A program made the translations under genes and the position numbers. This document shows, piece after piece, positions 49,249-58,471 of a stretch of DNA of 64,000 nucleotides. Source of the DNA: Candidatus Zixiibacteriota bacterium. Lineage in GTDB: Bacteria; Zixibacteria; MSB-5A5; GN15; JAAZOE01. The stretch is taken from NCBI GenBank assembly GCA_030668485.1, contig DAOUTW010000015.1, positions 1-64,000 on the forward strand, in the 5' to 3' direction. Under the pieces are notes generated by a model. The model had not been told where the DNA came from, made no database searches, and saw nothing but the letters and a program-made list of their open reading frames with translations. Numbering within the stretch: position 1 is the stretch's first letter; the number at the start of each line of letters is the position of its first letter.

Positions 49249-50931
49249 GTGGAGAGCCTGATTGTAAATATAGTTCTTGTAATTCTAGTTATTACCCTGA
49301 CGATACTACTTTTTTTGCGACAACGTCAATTAAAAGAGGCGCGGCCGCTGGCCGATCTCGAAAAGGTTCTGGAAAGTCTGAAAAATAATCTTTGGGCCAG
49401 TCGGAATGACGGGAAAATACAGGCCGTTGCCAGCAATCTCTCCGATATTCTCATAAATAACCTGGGATCGGACAAAATTCTTTTTTTCCGCAAGCAGTCC
49501 CGGTTTATGGAAATGAATTATGTTTACGGGTTGAAAAACATTCAGCGGGCCAAATTCAGAATTCGGCTGACCAAAAAGTTAATGGAGAAGCTTGTCGAAA
49601 ATGATCTGTTACGGCATCCCGAACAGCTTGAGGGATTGTTAAACAACGATCTTCAGGATTTGATGCGGCGAGATCATTTCAACCTCGTTTTTCCGATTTT
49701 CTGGATGGGCAATCTTTTCGGGGTTTACTTTATCAGCACCAGATTGAATGTCGATCACCCGATCATAAAGACCTTTCTTTTATTCCTCAATCAGAACTTG
49801 TCGGTCGCCTATCATATCACCCGTATGGAATCGAACAACCAGATTTTGAAAACCAAGGTTGATAATGATCACCGCAAGATCAGGCAGCTTGAGGATGAAA
49901 AGGCCAAACTGGCAGAGAAGGAAACGGAAGACGATCCCGGTCATCTGATTGAAATGTTCGGGCATCGTCGAGTGGATGAATTGGTTACCGGTCTTTTCGA
50001 CCGCGTCAAGGCTGGGCTAAAGGCCGAAAAATTGATGTTTGTCTCACGCCCCGATGAAAAGAACAAAAGCAATCTCAAGTATATGCTTGGTGTCAATAGG
50101 GAAAATATCATCCTCGATGGTGAGGAATTTCAGAATGTGTTTGGGAAATTAAAGAAGCATCAGGTCTATAAGGTCGGACATTTGCAGGATATTGAAGTCA
50201 GTAATCGATTAACGAAGCACGTCGAGCGGGAAAAGCTGGATCAATTTTCGACCTTTTCGCTGGCCGACGGTGAGCAGGGATTGTTGTTCTGGGCCGGTCG
50301 GAATAATGACAAAAAGGCGGAAACCCGTCTGCTGGGCCGGCTGGAACAGGTAGCCTGGCGAGCTATGGTAAACGCCAGGGAGTTCGAAAAGGTTGAAGAG
50401 AAATCATATACCGACAGCCTCACCAGCCTCTATAACCACCGCTATTTCGTAAAGCGGCTCAATGAGGAAATCCAGAGGGCGGTACGGTATAATCGCACCG
50501 TCGGTTTGCTGTTGTTTGATATCGATGACTTCAAATTATACAATGATAATTTCGGCCATCAATGGGGCGATGAACTGTTGCGGAGAATGGGGCGGACTTT
50601 GGAAAAATCCCTCCGGTCAATAGATATCGTGGCGCGCTACGGAGGCGATGAATTCAGCATAATTATGCCGGAGGCCGACAAATCGACCTGTGGTATTTTT
50701 ATGGATCGATTGCGTAATGCCATTTCCGGGACCGATTTCCGCGACCGGGCCAACGGTTTCGAGGGACGGATTACGATCAGTATCGGAAGCGCCATTTTCC
50801 CCAATGATGCCGATAATTCGGAAAAACTCGTTTATTGCGCCGATATGGCTCTGTTCCAGTCCAAGGATATGGGGCGAAATCGGAGCACTATTTTCGATTC
50901 CGAGTTAATCAAACAGAATGGTAGTCGTTAG
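49249..50931 (+). CDS. Membrane-anchored diguanylate cyclase with GAF-like sensor regions
   Basis: The 560-residue protein makes c-di-GMP. It has an N-terminal membrane helix (about 4-24), a coiled linker, two GAF-like regions (about 50-200 and 235-380) separated by a coiled coil (205-235), then a GGDEF domain (390-555). The active site ARYGGDEF is intact (GGDEF at about 465), and the inhibitory I-site RSID sits five residues before it, so product feedback is expected. GTG at 49249 follows AGAGGGGAA. Position between the phosphatase fusion and the polysaccharide genes suggests control of exopolysaccharide or motility, an inference. Confidence 0.92.
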   Translation: MESLIVNIVLVILVITLTILLFLRQRQLKEARPLADLEKVLESLKNNLWASRNDGKIQAVASNLSDILINNLGSDKILFFRKQSRFMEMNYVYGLKNIQRAKFRIRLTKKLMEKLVENDLLRHPEQLEGLLNNDLQDLMRRDHFNLVFPIFWMGNLFGVYFISTRLNVDHPIIKTFLLFLNQNLSVAYHITRMESNNQILKTKVDNDHRKIRQLEDEKAKLAEKETEDDPGHLIEMFGHRRVDELVTGLFDRVKAGLKAEKLMFVSRPDEKNKSNLKYMLGVNRENIILDGEEFQNVFGKLKKHQVYKVGHLQDIEVSNRLTKHVEREKLDQFSTFSLADGEQGLLFWAGRNNDKKAETRLLGRLEQVAWRAMVNAREFEKVEEKSYTDSLTSLYNHRYFVKRLNEEIQRAVRYNRTVGLLLFDIDDFKLYNDNFGHQWGDELLRRMGRTLEKSLRSIDIVARYGGDEFSIIMPEADKSTCGIFMDRLRNAISGTDFRDRANGFEGRITISIGSAIFPNDADNSEKLVYCADMALFQSKDMGRNRSTIFDSELIKQNGSR

Positions 50932-51013
50932 CCTCTCTTTTCTTGTTCAATTTACAAAATCAGACGTATAAATACAGACGGAGAAAGCTTGGTTTTTTGG
51001 CTGTGAATTGCTC

Positions 51014-51042
51014 TTGACATAACCTTTGAAAGCGGTTAAATA
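51014..51042 (+). promoter_or_regulatory. Sigma-70-type promoter of the exopolysaccharide operon
   Basis: TTGACA (51014-51019), 17 bases, TAAATA (51037-51042), followed by the first export gene at 51118. Confidence 0.55.
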
Positions 51043-51117
51043 GTTGTTAATTAATGGGAAATGAGGTCGATTTTAGTAATGATGAGGAAAATTCGACCGT
51101 ATTTTAAGGATAGTTTT

Positions 51118-52083
51118 ATGTACAATCCGACCAGGCTGACAGGGAATGTGGCTGTCATGCTGCTCGCCATGCTGATCTTCGCCGGCTCGCTGTTGGCCGA
51201 TGAATATGTTATTGGTCCCAATGATGTTCTGAAGATCAGTTTCTGGCAGGACCCGGAACTGGACCAGGTGGTAGCGGTCAGGCAAGATGGGAAAGTCACC
51301 TTGTCGATTATCGGCGAAATTATCGCTACCGGAATGACCAGCCGGGAACTGGCTGATAAGATCGGAAGGAATGTTGCTCTGTACCACAAGCAGGTTTCTC
51401 AGGCGGCGGTTACTGTCGTAGGTTTTAATTCCCAGATCGTTTTTGTCACCGGCCAAATCAGCGAACCGGGAAAGAAATCATTTGAGGTGATACCCGATCT
51501 CTGGACGGTGATCAAGGAGGCGGGAGGCGCGACCGAATCCGGCGATATGACGAGGGTAACGATTATACGATCCGAAGAAAACGGTAGTGAGAGAATCACG
51601 GTTAATATACTTGAGGCGATCGCGACCGGAAAGGTCGATAAACTTCCCAAACTCAAGCGGGGCGATACGGTGGAAATTCCCAAGATGGCCGGCGGAGTTC
51701 CCGGACGGCAATTGACGGATGAATTTACTCAGCGGAAAAATCTGTATTATGTCCTGGGCCAGGTACGGATGCCGGGCAAAATACCATATGAAAATGGCCT
51801 GGATATCTATGACGCGATCGGATCGGCCGGTGGTGTGACGGTAATGGCCGATCTGAAAAATATCAAGATCATCAGCAAAATCGGTGATGGTTCGACGGTG
51901 ATGAAAGTAAATCTAAAGAAATATCAGGCCGAGGGTCAGGCCCGACGGATTATGATCAAACCGGAAGATACGGTTCTTATCGGCGAGAAAAAACAATCGA
52001 TCTTAAGCTGGAGTCAGGTTCGGGATATTGCTGCTGTCGCCGGTACGATTATCTCATTTGTTTATCTAATCGATCGAAGGTAA
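51118..52083 (+). CDS. Polysaccharide export protein (Wza/SLBB family)
   Basis: This family forms the outer-membrane exit channel for exopolysaccharide. The ~320-residue protein has a signal peptide (1-24, ending LLADE; no lipobox cysteine), the Poly_export domain (YVIGPNDVLKISFWQDPELDQVVAVRQDGKVTL with GEI.ATG.T..EL), and two SLBB domains (SQIVFVTGQISEPGKKSFEV and LYYVLGQVRMPGKIPYENGLDIYDAI). A hydrophobic C-terminal helix follows. ATG at 51118 has AAGGA upstream and gives a proper signal peptide; ATG 51061 would add 19 residues. Confidence 0.9.
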   Translation: MYNPTRLTGNVAVMLLAMLIFAGSLLADEYVIGPNDVLKISFWQDPELDQVVAVRQDGKVTLSIIGEIIATGMTSRELADKIGRNVALYHKQVSQAAVTVVGFNSQIVFVTGQISEPGKKSFEVIPDLWTVIKEAGGATESGDMTRVTIIRSEENGSERITVNILEAIATGKVDKLPKLKRGDTVEIPKMAGGVPGRQLTDEFTQRKNLYYVLGQVRMPGKIPYENGLDIYDAIGSAGGVTVMADLKNIKIISKIGDGSTVMKVNLKKYQAEGQARRIMIKPEDTVLIGEKKQSILSWSQVRDIAAVAGTIISFVYLIDRR

Positions 52084-52084
52084 T

Positions 52085-53602
52085 ATGGCTGAAAACGGAA
52101 AAGAAACTACCCTTGATATCAAAGATGCCATGGCCATACTGCGTCATCGGAAATGGTTTCTTATTCTACCGCTTCTGCTGGTGACGGTCATTGCCTTTGG
52201 CGGTTCCTATTTGCTGGAGGAGCGCTACCAGTCATCCACCATGGTCATGATCGGCCAGAAGACATATCTATCCAAGCAACTACAGGCGATGGTTCCGGGG
52301 CAGGAGCAAAATCGTTTCTCGAGCCTGCAGCAAAAGAACCTTCTGATCGCGATTCACAATGAAATCCTCTCCAGTACTTATCTGGCCCGCCTGATCGACG
52401 AGCTTGGTCTGGCCGAGGATCCTGAGACTGTCAGAGACGCTCAGAAGTTGCATGTCAAGCGGCCTGATATCCCGGCCCGGGATTTGCTCTATCGCATTTT
52501 GATCAACGATCTGCGCAAAAATATCGAAGTCGATTTCAACGGCGAGAATATTATCGAAATCACCTCGGAATCGTCGGATCCGGCGCGGGCAATGGGGATC
52601 GCCACCAAAATAGCCGAAATCTTCAAGGATGAGAGACTGAAACGAGAGATGAGCGGCGCTCGCGGAGCGCTTGATTTTTCGGATGAGCAACTGGAGATTT
52701 ATAAGGCGAATCTTGAAGATGCGGAAAACGACAAAGCCGAGTTCGCAGCCGAATACCTTCGAAACCAACTCGATGAATCGGTAACGGCTGCCGCCAACAT
52801 CCGTTCGATAATGGCTGATATCGATAATATCAAGCTGATTATCGACGACAATATGACCAATCAGGCGACGGTTCGATCCCGGTTATCGAAATACAAAAAG
52901 TCCGAATTGAAACTCGATTTAAGCGACGAATACAACACTCTGAAGAGTAATATTTCCAATGAAACCGAACGTCTGGCCGACCTGATGTTGAAGTATACCT
53001 GGTCGGATCCAAAAGTACTCAATGCCAACCTGAGAATAAGCAACTGGGTTAAAGATATTGAAGACCTGATCAAGCGCTCGGTGGAGAGGCGATTTGAAAA
53101 CGCACCGGCGGTGGAAGAGGATGACCTGAAAGAATTTTTTGTGCTCCAGACCCGCGAAATGATTCTCAGGGGCAAAAAGGATGACTTCGAGGTGGCTCTT
53201 TCAACCCTTCGAGACAGGATAGCCCGCCAGCCGCAGTACGAGATTCAGATGAGAAACCTCGAAAACGAGGTCGCCTCGGCCCGCGACATTTATGAAAAAT
53301 TCAAAGATCAGGTAACCGGGTCGGAGATATCGCAATCGCTGATGAGGGGCGAGGCGGAATCGAAGTACCGGATTATGGAACCGGCCTCGGTACCGCTGGT
53401 TCCGGTCAAGCCGAATCGTGTAAAAATAACCGTTCTCGGCGCCATTCTGGGGCTGGTCATCGGAGGTGTCGCTGCCCTGCTGGTCGAATTGCTGGATAAT
53501 TCATTCAAGAAGGTGGAGGATGTGGAAGGGTATCTAAATATGTCGGTTCTGGCAACCATACCGAATATCGCTTCCATCAAGGGAAAAGTTAAAGTCGGAT
53601 AA
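52085..53602 (+). CDS. Polysaccharide chain-length determinant (Wzz/GNVR family)
   Basis: An inner-membrane co-polymerase that sets chain length and, in this family, activates the partner tyrosine kinase. The 505 residues have an N-terminal helix (about 27-47, WFLILPLLLVTVIAFGGSYL), a long coiled-coil periplasmic region, the Pro-rich PASVPLVPVKPNRVK motif and a second helix (about 445-465, VTVLGAILGLVIGGVAALLV). There is no fused kinase domain; the kinase is the separate gene at 54768. Confidence 0.92.
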   Translation: MAENGKETTLDIKDAMAILRHRKWFLILPLLLVTVIAFGGSYLLEERYQSSTMVMIGQKTYLSKQLQAMVPGQEQNRFSSLQQKNLLIAIHNEILSSTYLARLIDELGLAEDPETVRDAQKLHVKRPDIPARDLLYRILINDLRKNIEVDFNGENIIEITSESSDPARAMGIATKIAEIFKDERLKREMSGARGALDFSDEQLEIYKANLEDAENDKAEFAAEYLRNQLDESVTAAANIRSIMADIDNIKLIIDDNMTNQATVRSRLSKYKKSELKLDLSDEYNTLKSNISNETERLADLMLKYTWSDPKVLNANLRISNWVKDIEDLIKRSVERRFENAPAVEEDDLKEFFVLQTREMILRGKKDDFEVALSTLRDRIARQPQYEIQMRNLENEVASARDIYEKFKDQVTGSEISQSLMRGEAESKYRIMEPASVPLVPVKPNRVKITVLGAILGLVIGGVAALLVELLDNSFKKVEDVEGYLNMSVLATIPNIASIKGKVKVG

Positions 53603-53611
53603 AGGTGAATT

Positions 53612-54733
53612 ATGGAAAATTATCGCCTAAAAAGTAAAGTTGCTGTCAATGATAAGGAATATATGGTCCAGACTGTCAACGATGCCAGCGAAATGTCGGT
53701 GGTTTCATCGCTGTTCGTCGATGGTCAGATCCTGGAGGTGACTCGTTTCCCTCACCCGTCAGAGGTGTCGGCCGAGGATATCCTTGGCATGGTAAAAACG
53801 ACTCATCATGAGAAAAAAGGCGAACTGGAAAATCTTCTGGAAACCTATTCCAAAGTAATCAAATCCGGTGATGTCGAACTTATGCATCATTTGGGGACCG
53901 CTTTTTATTATAAAAGGATTTTCGAAGAGGCGGTCTCGCTTTTCAGCACGGTTATCCAGTTGAAACCCGAACATCATCAGGCCTACAATTATCTGGGATT
54001 GACTCTGCTGGGGCAGGGGAAATGTGATGAGGCGGTCAAAGCTTTGGCCAAAGCGGTAGAAATGCGGCCGAATTTTGCCGACTATCATAATAATTTCGGT
54101 GAGTCTTTGCTGGAGGCAGGTTTCTGCCGACGGGCGGTGGAGGAACTGGAGACGGCGCTCAAGCATAACATCTATTACGCCGATGCCTATTTCAACCTCG
54201 GTATCGCCTATATCGTCAATGCCGTCAAAAGGGAAGATTTCGACCTTTATTCAAATCTGCTGGACAAAACCACCGATTTGTTTGATCGGGCTGTTCTGAT
54301 CGCGCCTGAATTCAAGAATGCGCAGTTCGACCAGGCTTTTGAAGTCCTCCGCCAGGGTGATTTACCCCGGGCCTATACGCTGTTCAAGGCGGTACGCGAT
54401 TCAAAACGTGAACGGAGTCGGCAGGAATTTTCCAGTTTCTATCTCCGCTTTCTGCTGCACGCCGACCGCCCCAGCGAAAAAGCGATTGCCGATAGGATTA
54501 ATTACCTGGAAAAAGAAATAAATAAGAATCCGACCTATGTCGATCTGCATCATGAACTGGCCTTGTGTTACCTGCAGCAGGCACAGTATTCGTGGCAAAA
54601 AGGTATGAGCCAGTTCAGGAAGACCATCGAGATCAACCCGAGGCTGGTGAAGGCAAAAAATGGACTTGATAAGGCCGCTGAGTTTGAATCTTCGCTCAAC
54701 CATGTAGTCTCGGAAATTGTCAAAGGCGCATAG
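53612..54733 (+). CDS. TPR protein of the exopolysaccharide cluster
   Basis: The 373-residue soluble protein has an N-terminal ~75 residues with a beta-like segment (KVAVNDKEYMVQTVNDASEMSVVSSLFVDGQILEV) and then TPRs (HLGTAFYYKRIFEEAVSLFSTVIQLKPEHHQAYNYLGLTLLGQGK...). It sits between the chain-length gene and the kinase with tight spacing, so it is surely part of the operon. It might be a scaffold for the polymer machine; the role is unknown. Confidence 0.75.
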   Translation: MENYRLKSKVAVNDKEYMVQTVNDASEMSVVSSLFVDGQILEVTRFPHPSEVSAEDILGMVKTTHHEKKGELENLLETYSKVIKSGDVELMHHLGTAFYYKRIFEEAVSLFSTVIQLKPEHHQAYNYLGLTLLGQGKCDEAVKALAKAVEMRPNFADYHNNFGESLLEAGFCRRAVEELETALKHNIYYADAYFNLGIAYIVNAVKREDFDLYSNLLDKTTDLFDRAVLIAPEFKNAQFDQAFEVLRQGDLPRAYTLFKAVRDSKRERSRQEFSSFYLRFLLHADRPSEKAIADRINYLEKEINKNPTYVDLHHELALCYLQQAQYSWQKGMSQFRKTIEINPRLVKAKNGLDKAAEFESSLNHVVSEIVKGA

Positions 54734-54767
54734 GGAAAGCGTCTTTTGATATCAAGGGAGTGACGGA

Positions 54768-55475
54768 GTGAAAAGAAACAACGGGATAAATCTGGTAGAT
54801 TACTTTGACCAGGAATCTCCATACGCCACCGAGTTCAGGCGGCTGTTGCATAATATCAATGGCGCCGATCCCGGCCAGGAGAAGAAAACGATTCTGGTCA
54901 CGTCAGCTATGCTCGCAGAGGGCAAATCTACGATTGTCTCATTTCTCGCCATGACCGCAGCCCGCCAGAAACGGCGAAAAACGTTGCTGGTCGATTGCGA
55001 CCTGCGCCGTCCTACCCTGCATTATCTCTTTGGAGTACCCCGCGAAAACGGTGTGGTCGAGGCCTTGATGGGGGGCAAAAGAGCTAAGGATGTCATCAAG
55101 AAAACCTCTGAGCCGCATCTCGATATTATTACCGCCGGCAAGTCTGTCCTCAAGCCGACTGAGGTTTTTGATTCCGGCGCGATTCATAAACTTCTCGAAG
55201 AAGTGCGTTTCTATTACGATCTGATTCTGGTCGACTGTGCGCCGATTTTACCGGTGTCCGATCCCATGCTTCTTGCGCCCGATATGGATGGCGTGATTCT
55301 CGTGGTCAAGGCCGGAGCGACTCAGCGCGAAGTTGCCAAGAGGGCGTCACTCCTGCTGAAAAATAATAAAACTCGATTCCTGGGCGTGGTGCTCAATAAC
55401 CTTTCCAATATCCTGCCGTACTATTACAGCGACTCATATTACGGCTATGAATATAAGCCACGACCTGAGAAGTAA
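54768..55475 (+). CDS. Bacterial tyrosine kinase (CpsD/CapB family)
   Basis: The 235-residue cytoplasmic autokinase partners the Wzz-type protein. Walker A is AEGKST at about 47-52 and the Walker A' is LLVDCDLRRPTLHYLFGV; the Walker B-like segment is LILVDCAPILPVSDP. The C-terminus has the tyrosine cluster YYYSDSYYGYEY that is the autophosphorylation site in this family. GTG at 54768 has AAGGGAG seven bases upstream. Confidence 0.92.
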   Translation: MKRNNGINLVDYFDQESPYATEFRRLLHNINGADPGQEKKTILVTSAMLAEGKSTIVSFLAMTAARQKRRKTLLVDCDLRRPTLHYLFGVPRENGVVEALMGGKRAKDVIKKTSEPHLDIITAGKSVLKPTEVFDSGAIHKLLEEVRFYYDLILVDCAPILPVSDPMLLAPDMDGVILVVKAGATQREVAKRASLLLKNNKTRFLGVVLNNLSNILPYYYSDSYYGYEYKPRPEK

Positions 55476-55481
55476 TTCCCA

Positions 55482-56366
55482 ATGAAAAATATTCTGACGG
55501 TTGACCTCGAAGACTGGTTTTCAGTTGAGGCTCTTAATGAGGTGCTCGGACCGGACCTGTGGGACAAGCAGGAGTCGGTGGTTGCCAGAAATACATACAA
55601 AATCCTCGAACTTTTCTCGGTAAATGAGGTCAGGGCGACGTTTTTTGTCCTGGGTTGGATCGCTGACCGGTATCCCGAACTAATACGCGAAGTATCGGCC
55701 GCCGGACATGAAATAGCGTGCCACAGTTACCATCATCAGATGGTCTCGTCGATCACCCCGGAACAATTCAGAGACGATACCAAAAGAGCGGTTGATGCCA
55801 TCATCGACGCCGGGGGACAGGTACCGGCCGGATATCGTTCACCCAGTTGGGGGATGAGGCGCGATATGCAATGGGCCTTCGACATCCTCGATGAGCTCGG
55901 CTTCTCTTACGACTCCTCGATTTATCCGATCCGCCATGATATCTATGGCGATCCCGATGCCCCGCGATCGGTCTTTACCGTCCCGCTGTCATCAGGGTCA
56001 TCGATGATTGAAATACCGGCCACCACGGTCGAGGTCCTGAAGCGCCGAGTTGCCATCGGCGGGGGAGGGTGGCTCCGCCAATTTCCATACTGGTTTACCC
56101 GCTGGGGAATAAAAAAACTTAATCGACAGGGAATGCCGGCGATGGTATATTTCCATCCCTGGGAACTGGACCACGATCTGCCGGGAAGCGGCTTTATAAC
56201 AAATGTTTTGAAAAATAAGGGGAGCCTGAAAAACTGGCTCAGGCAATATAAGAACCTGACAACCATGGAAACCAAGATCGAGAAACTTCTCGATGACTTT
56301 GACTTTATTCCGATCAGGGAATATATTGAGACATTAAACACAAAGACCGATGAGGCCCAAAAATGA
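55482..56366 (+). CDS. Polysaccharide deacetylase of the exosortase-associated type
   Basis: The 294-residue NodB-family protein has LTVDLEDWFSVEAL (metal aspartate), the HxxxH motif in HEIACHSYHHQMVS, and RSPSWGMRRDMQWAFDILDELGFSYDSSIYP. The C-terminal part (LRQFPYWFTRWGIKKLNRQGMPAMVYFHPWELD) matches the DUF3473-containing deacetylases that accompany exosortase/PEP-CTERM exopolysaccharide clusters. No signal peptide is present, which is usual for this subgroup. No exosortase gene is in the window. Its last four bases overlap the next gene. Confidence 0.88.
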   Translation: MKNILTVDLEDWFSVEALNEVLGPDLWDKQESVVARNTYKILELFSVNEVRATFFVLGWIADRYPELIREVSAAGHEIACHSYHHQMVSSITPEQFRDDTKRAVDAIIDAGGQVPAGYRSPSWGMRRDMQWAFDILDELGFSYDSSIYPIRHDIYGDPDAPRSVFTVPLSSGSSMIEIPATTVEVLKRRVAIGGGGWLRQFPYWFTRWGIKKLNRQGMPAMVYFHPWELDHDLPGSGFITNVLKNKGSLKNWLRQYKNLTTMETKIEKLLDDFDFIPIREYIETLNTKTDEAQK

Positions 56367-57457
56367 AATCAAAAGTCGCCATCATAAAAACTACTCCGGA
56401 AACCGTCGTTGCCGATTATCATCGCCTGTGCGAGCTGGCAGGATATAAATACGGGCTTGATTTCTCGGCTGACTGTATCCTCAAACTGAATCTCTCCTGG
56501 ACCAAATACTTCCCTGCCTGCTCATCGCAGCCGTGGCAGGTCGAGGGTCTGGTCAAATCGCTTCTGGACGATGGTTTTCCGAAAGAGAAACTTATCCCGG
56601 TAGAAAATAAGACCGTAGTGACCAATCCGATCAAGGGAGCCGAGAACAATCTCTGGATGCCGATCCTTGAAAAATACGGCCTGCCGTTTTTGCCGTTGCC
56701 GGATCAGGAATGGATTACATATAAATTCAAGTCGAAACTCCTGAAGCTCAACGATATCTTCCCCGAGGGGATCGAGATTCCCAAGCTTTATGTCGGCAAG
56801 CAGATCATTCATCTCCCGACGGTCAAGACTCACGGCCATTCGATAACCACCGGAGCGATCAAGAATTCCTTCGGCGGACTGCTCAAGGAAGTGCGCCATT
56901 ATGCGCATAAGTATATCCATGAGGTGATGGTCGACTTGATGCTGATGCAGAAGGAACTGCACCCTTCGGTTTTTGCCGTCATGGACGGAACCGTGGCCGG
57001 CGATGGAGCGGGACCGCGCACGATGATTCCACGCGAAACCGACTATATCCTTGCTTCGTTCGATTCGGTGGCGATCGATTCTACCGCGGCGAGGTTGATG
57101 GGTTATGACCCGATGGATATCCCTTATCTGAATATGTGCGACGATATGGGGCTGGGGCATGCCCGCAAGGAGAATATCGAAATTGTCGGTGAGGATGTGG
57201 AAGGAGTCAATTTCCATTTTCAGACAAAAAAATCGCTGGTTATCTGGGGCGACCAACTGCTTCGCAAAGGGCCGCTTCAATTTTTGGAAAAAGTAGCCTT
57301 GCATTCGCCGCTGGTGGTATGGGCGCCTTTTGCGTCGAATGTTTACCATGATATGATGTGGTATCCGACCATTGGCAAATCGATTATCCGCAAGTTCGCA
57401 AAAACTAAATGGGGAAAACTATTCGACGATTACAAATCCGGCAAGTTTGCAGGCTGA
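56363..57457 (+). CDS. DUF362-family protein
   Basis: The 364-residue cytoplasmic protein resembles DUF362: KVAIIKTTPETV..DYHRLCEL, ILKLNLSWTKYFPACSSQPWQVEGL, and IHLPTVKTHGHSITTGAIKNSFGGL, then FAVMDGTVAGDGAGPR and SFDSVAIDSTAARLMGY. No ferredoxin-type cysteine motif is present (some DUF362 proteins carry one). It is coupled to the deacetylase gene by a four-base overlap. The biochemical role is unknown. Confidence 0.85.
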   Translation: MKSKVAIIKTTPETVVADYHRLCELAGYKYGLDFSADCILKLNLSWTKYFPACSSQPWQVEGLVKSLLDDGFPKEKLIPVENKTVVTNPIKGAENNLWMPILEKYGLPFLPLPDQEWITYKFKSKLLKLNDIFPEGIEIPKLYVGKQIIHLPTVKTHGHSITTGAIKNSFGGLLKEVRHYAHKYIHEVMVDLMLMQKELHPSVFAVMDGTVAGDGAGPRTMIPRETDYILASFDSVAIDSTAARLMGYDPMDIPYLNMCDDMGLGHARKENIEIVGEDVEGVNFHFQTKKSLVIWGDQLLRKGPLQFLEKVALHSPLVVWAPFASNVYHDMMWYPTIGKSIIRKFAKTKWGKLFDDYKSGKFAG

Positions 57458-57526
57458 TCGAATGACATATCATCTGCCGGATCGGCATATATGAAACCTT
57501 TGAATTTAATATTCGTTTAATTGATT

Positions 57527-58471
57527 ATGACCGCTGAGACAACCGCCATACGAACCACCAATCTCTCCAAAAGCTTCTGGGGAGGCTTGCGCGGACAGGA
57601 AGTAAAAGCTCTGTGCGACGTCAGCCTCGAAGTCGCTACCGGCGATATTTTTGGCCTCCTCGGCCCCAACGGTGCTGGCAAAACCACCATGATCAAAATC
57701 CTGCTGGGATCACTTCGCCCCTCGTCCGGATCGGCCTCAATAAGCGGCCTCGACTCAACCAGGTGGCGGGCGCGGCAGCGGGTCGGATTCCTGCCGGAAA
57801 ACCATCGTTTCCCGCTTTATCAAACCGGCATGCAAATGATGTATCATTTCGGCGGCCTCGCCGGTATGTCGCGGTCGGACATTAAAACGCGCGCTACCGA
57901 GCTTCTCGAACTGGTCGATATGTCTCGCTGGCATAAAACCAAAATCAAGAAATATTCCAAAGGGATGATGCAGCGCCTGGGACTGGCGCAGGCAATGCTG
58001 TCGGATCCCGATATCATTTTCCTCGATGAACCGACCGACGGCGTCGATCCGATCGGCCGCCGGGAAATCCGCGATATCCTCCTCAATATCAAAAAACAGG
58101 GGAAAACGGTTTTTCTTAATTCGCATCTCTTGGCCGAGGTCGAGGCGGTTTGCGATCATGTCGCCATTCTCGACAAGGGAAAAATGATTAAGACCGGCCC
58201 GGTATCAGGCCTGATCGGCGGCAAGCCCAGCTACAAAATCGAAACGAAACATCTGTCGCCCGAAGTAGCCGACCGGGTTTCACATCTCTATCCGGATTCA
58301 AAGATAGTCGGACATCTGATCAGCATGACTTTCGACGACGCTCTGCAGGTCAATGCGTTGATCGATCTCTTGCGGCAAAACGGCGTCGAACTGATATCGG
58401 TCTCGCCGCGAAAGATCAGCCTCGAGGACAGCTTCATGCAGTTGATCAAGGGAGAGGCGGCCGGTGAATAA
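57527..58471 (+). CDS. ABC transporter ATP-binding protein
   Basis: The 314-residue protein has a Walker A GPNGAGKTT at about 47-55, the signature KYSKGMMQRLGLAQAML, the Walker B DIIFLDEPTDGVDP, and a switch His in FLNSHLLAEVEAV. It carries the ~80-residue C-terminal extension of exporters with ABC-2-type permeases. The start ATG at 57527 lacks a good ribosome site; TTG at 57521 is an alternative. The permease overlaps by eight bases. Confidence 0.9.
   Translation: MTAETTAIRTTNLSKSFWGGLRGQEVKALCDVSLEVATGDIFGLLGPNGAGKTTMIKILLGSLRPSSGSASISGLDSTRWRARQRVGFLPENHRFPLYQTGMQMMYHFGGLAGMSRSDIKTRATELLELVDMSRWHKTKIKKYSKGMMQRLGLAQAMLSDPDIIFLDEPTDGVDPIGRREIRDILLNIKKQGKTVFLNSHLLAEVEAVCDHVAILDKGKMIKTGPVSGLIGGKPSYKIETKHLSPEVADRVSHLYPDSKIVGHLISMTFDDALQVNALIDLLRQNGVELISVSPRKISLEDSFMQLIKGEAAGE

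Noticed and set aside
49128-49388. An 86-codon frame before the diguanylate cyclase
   Set aside because: Overlaps the start of the GGDEF gene in another frame, and is Ser/Cys-rich with no family likeness.
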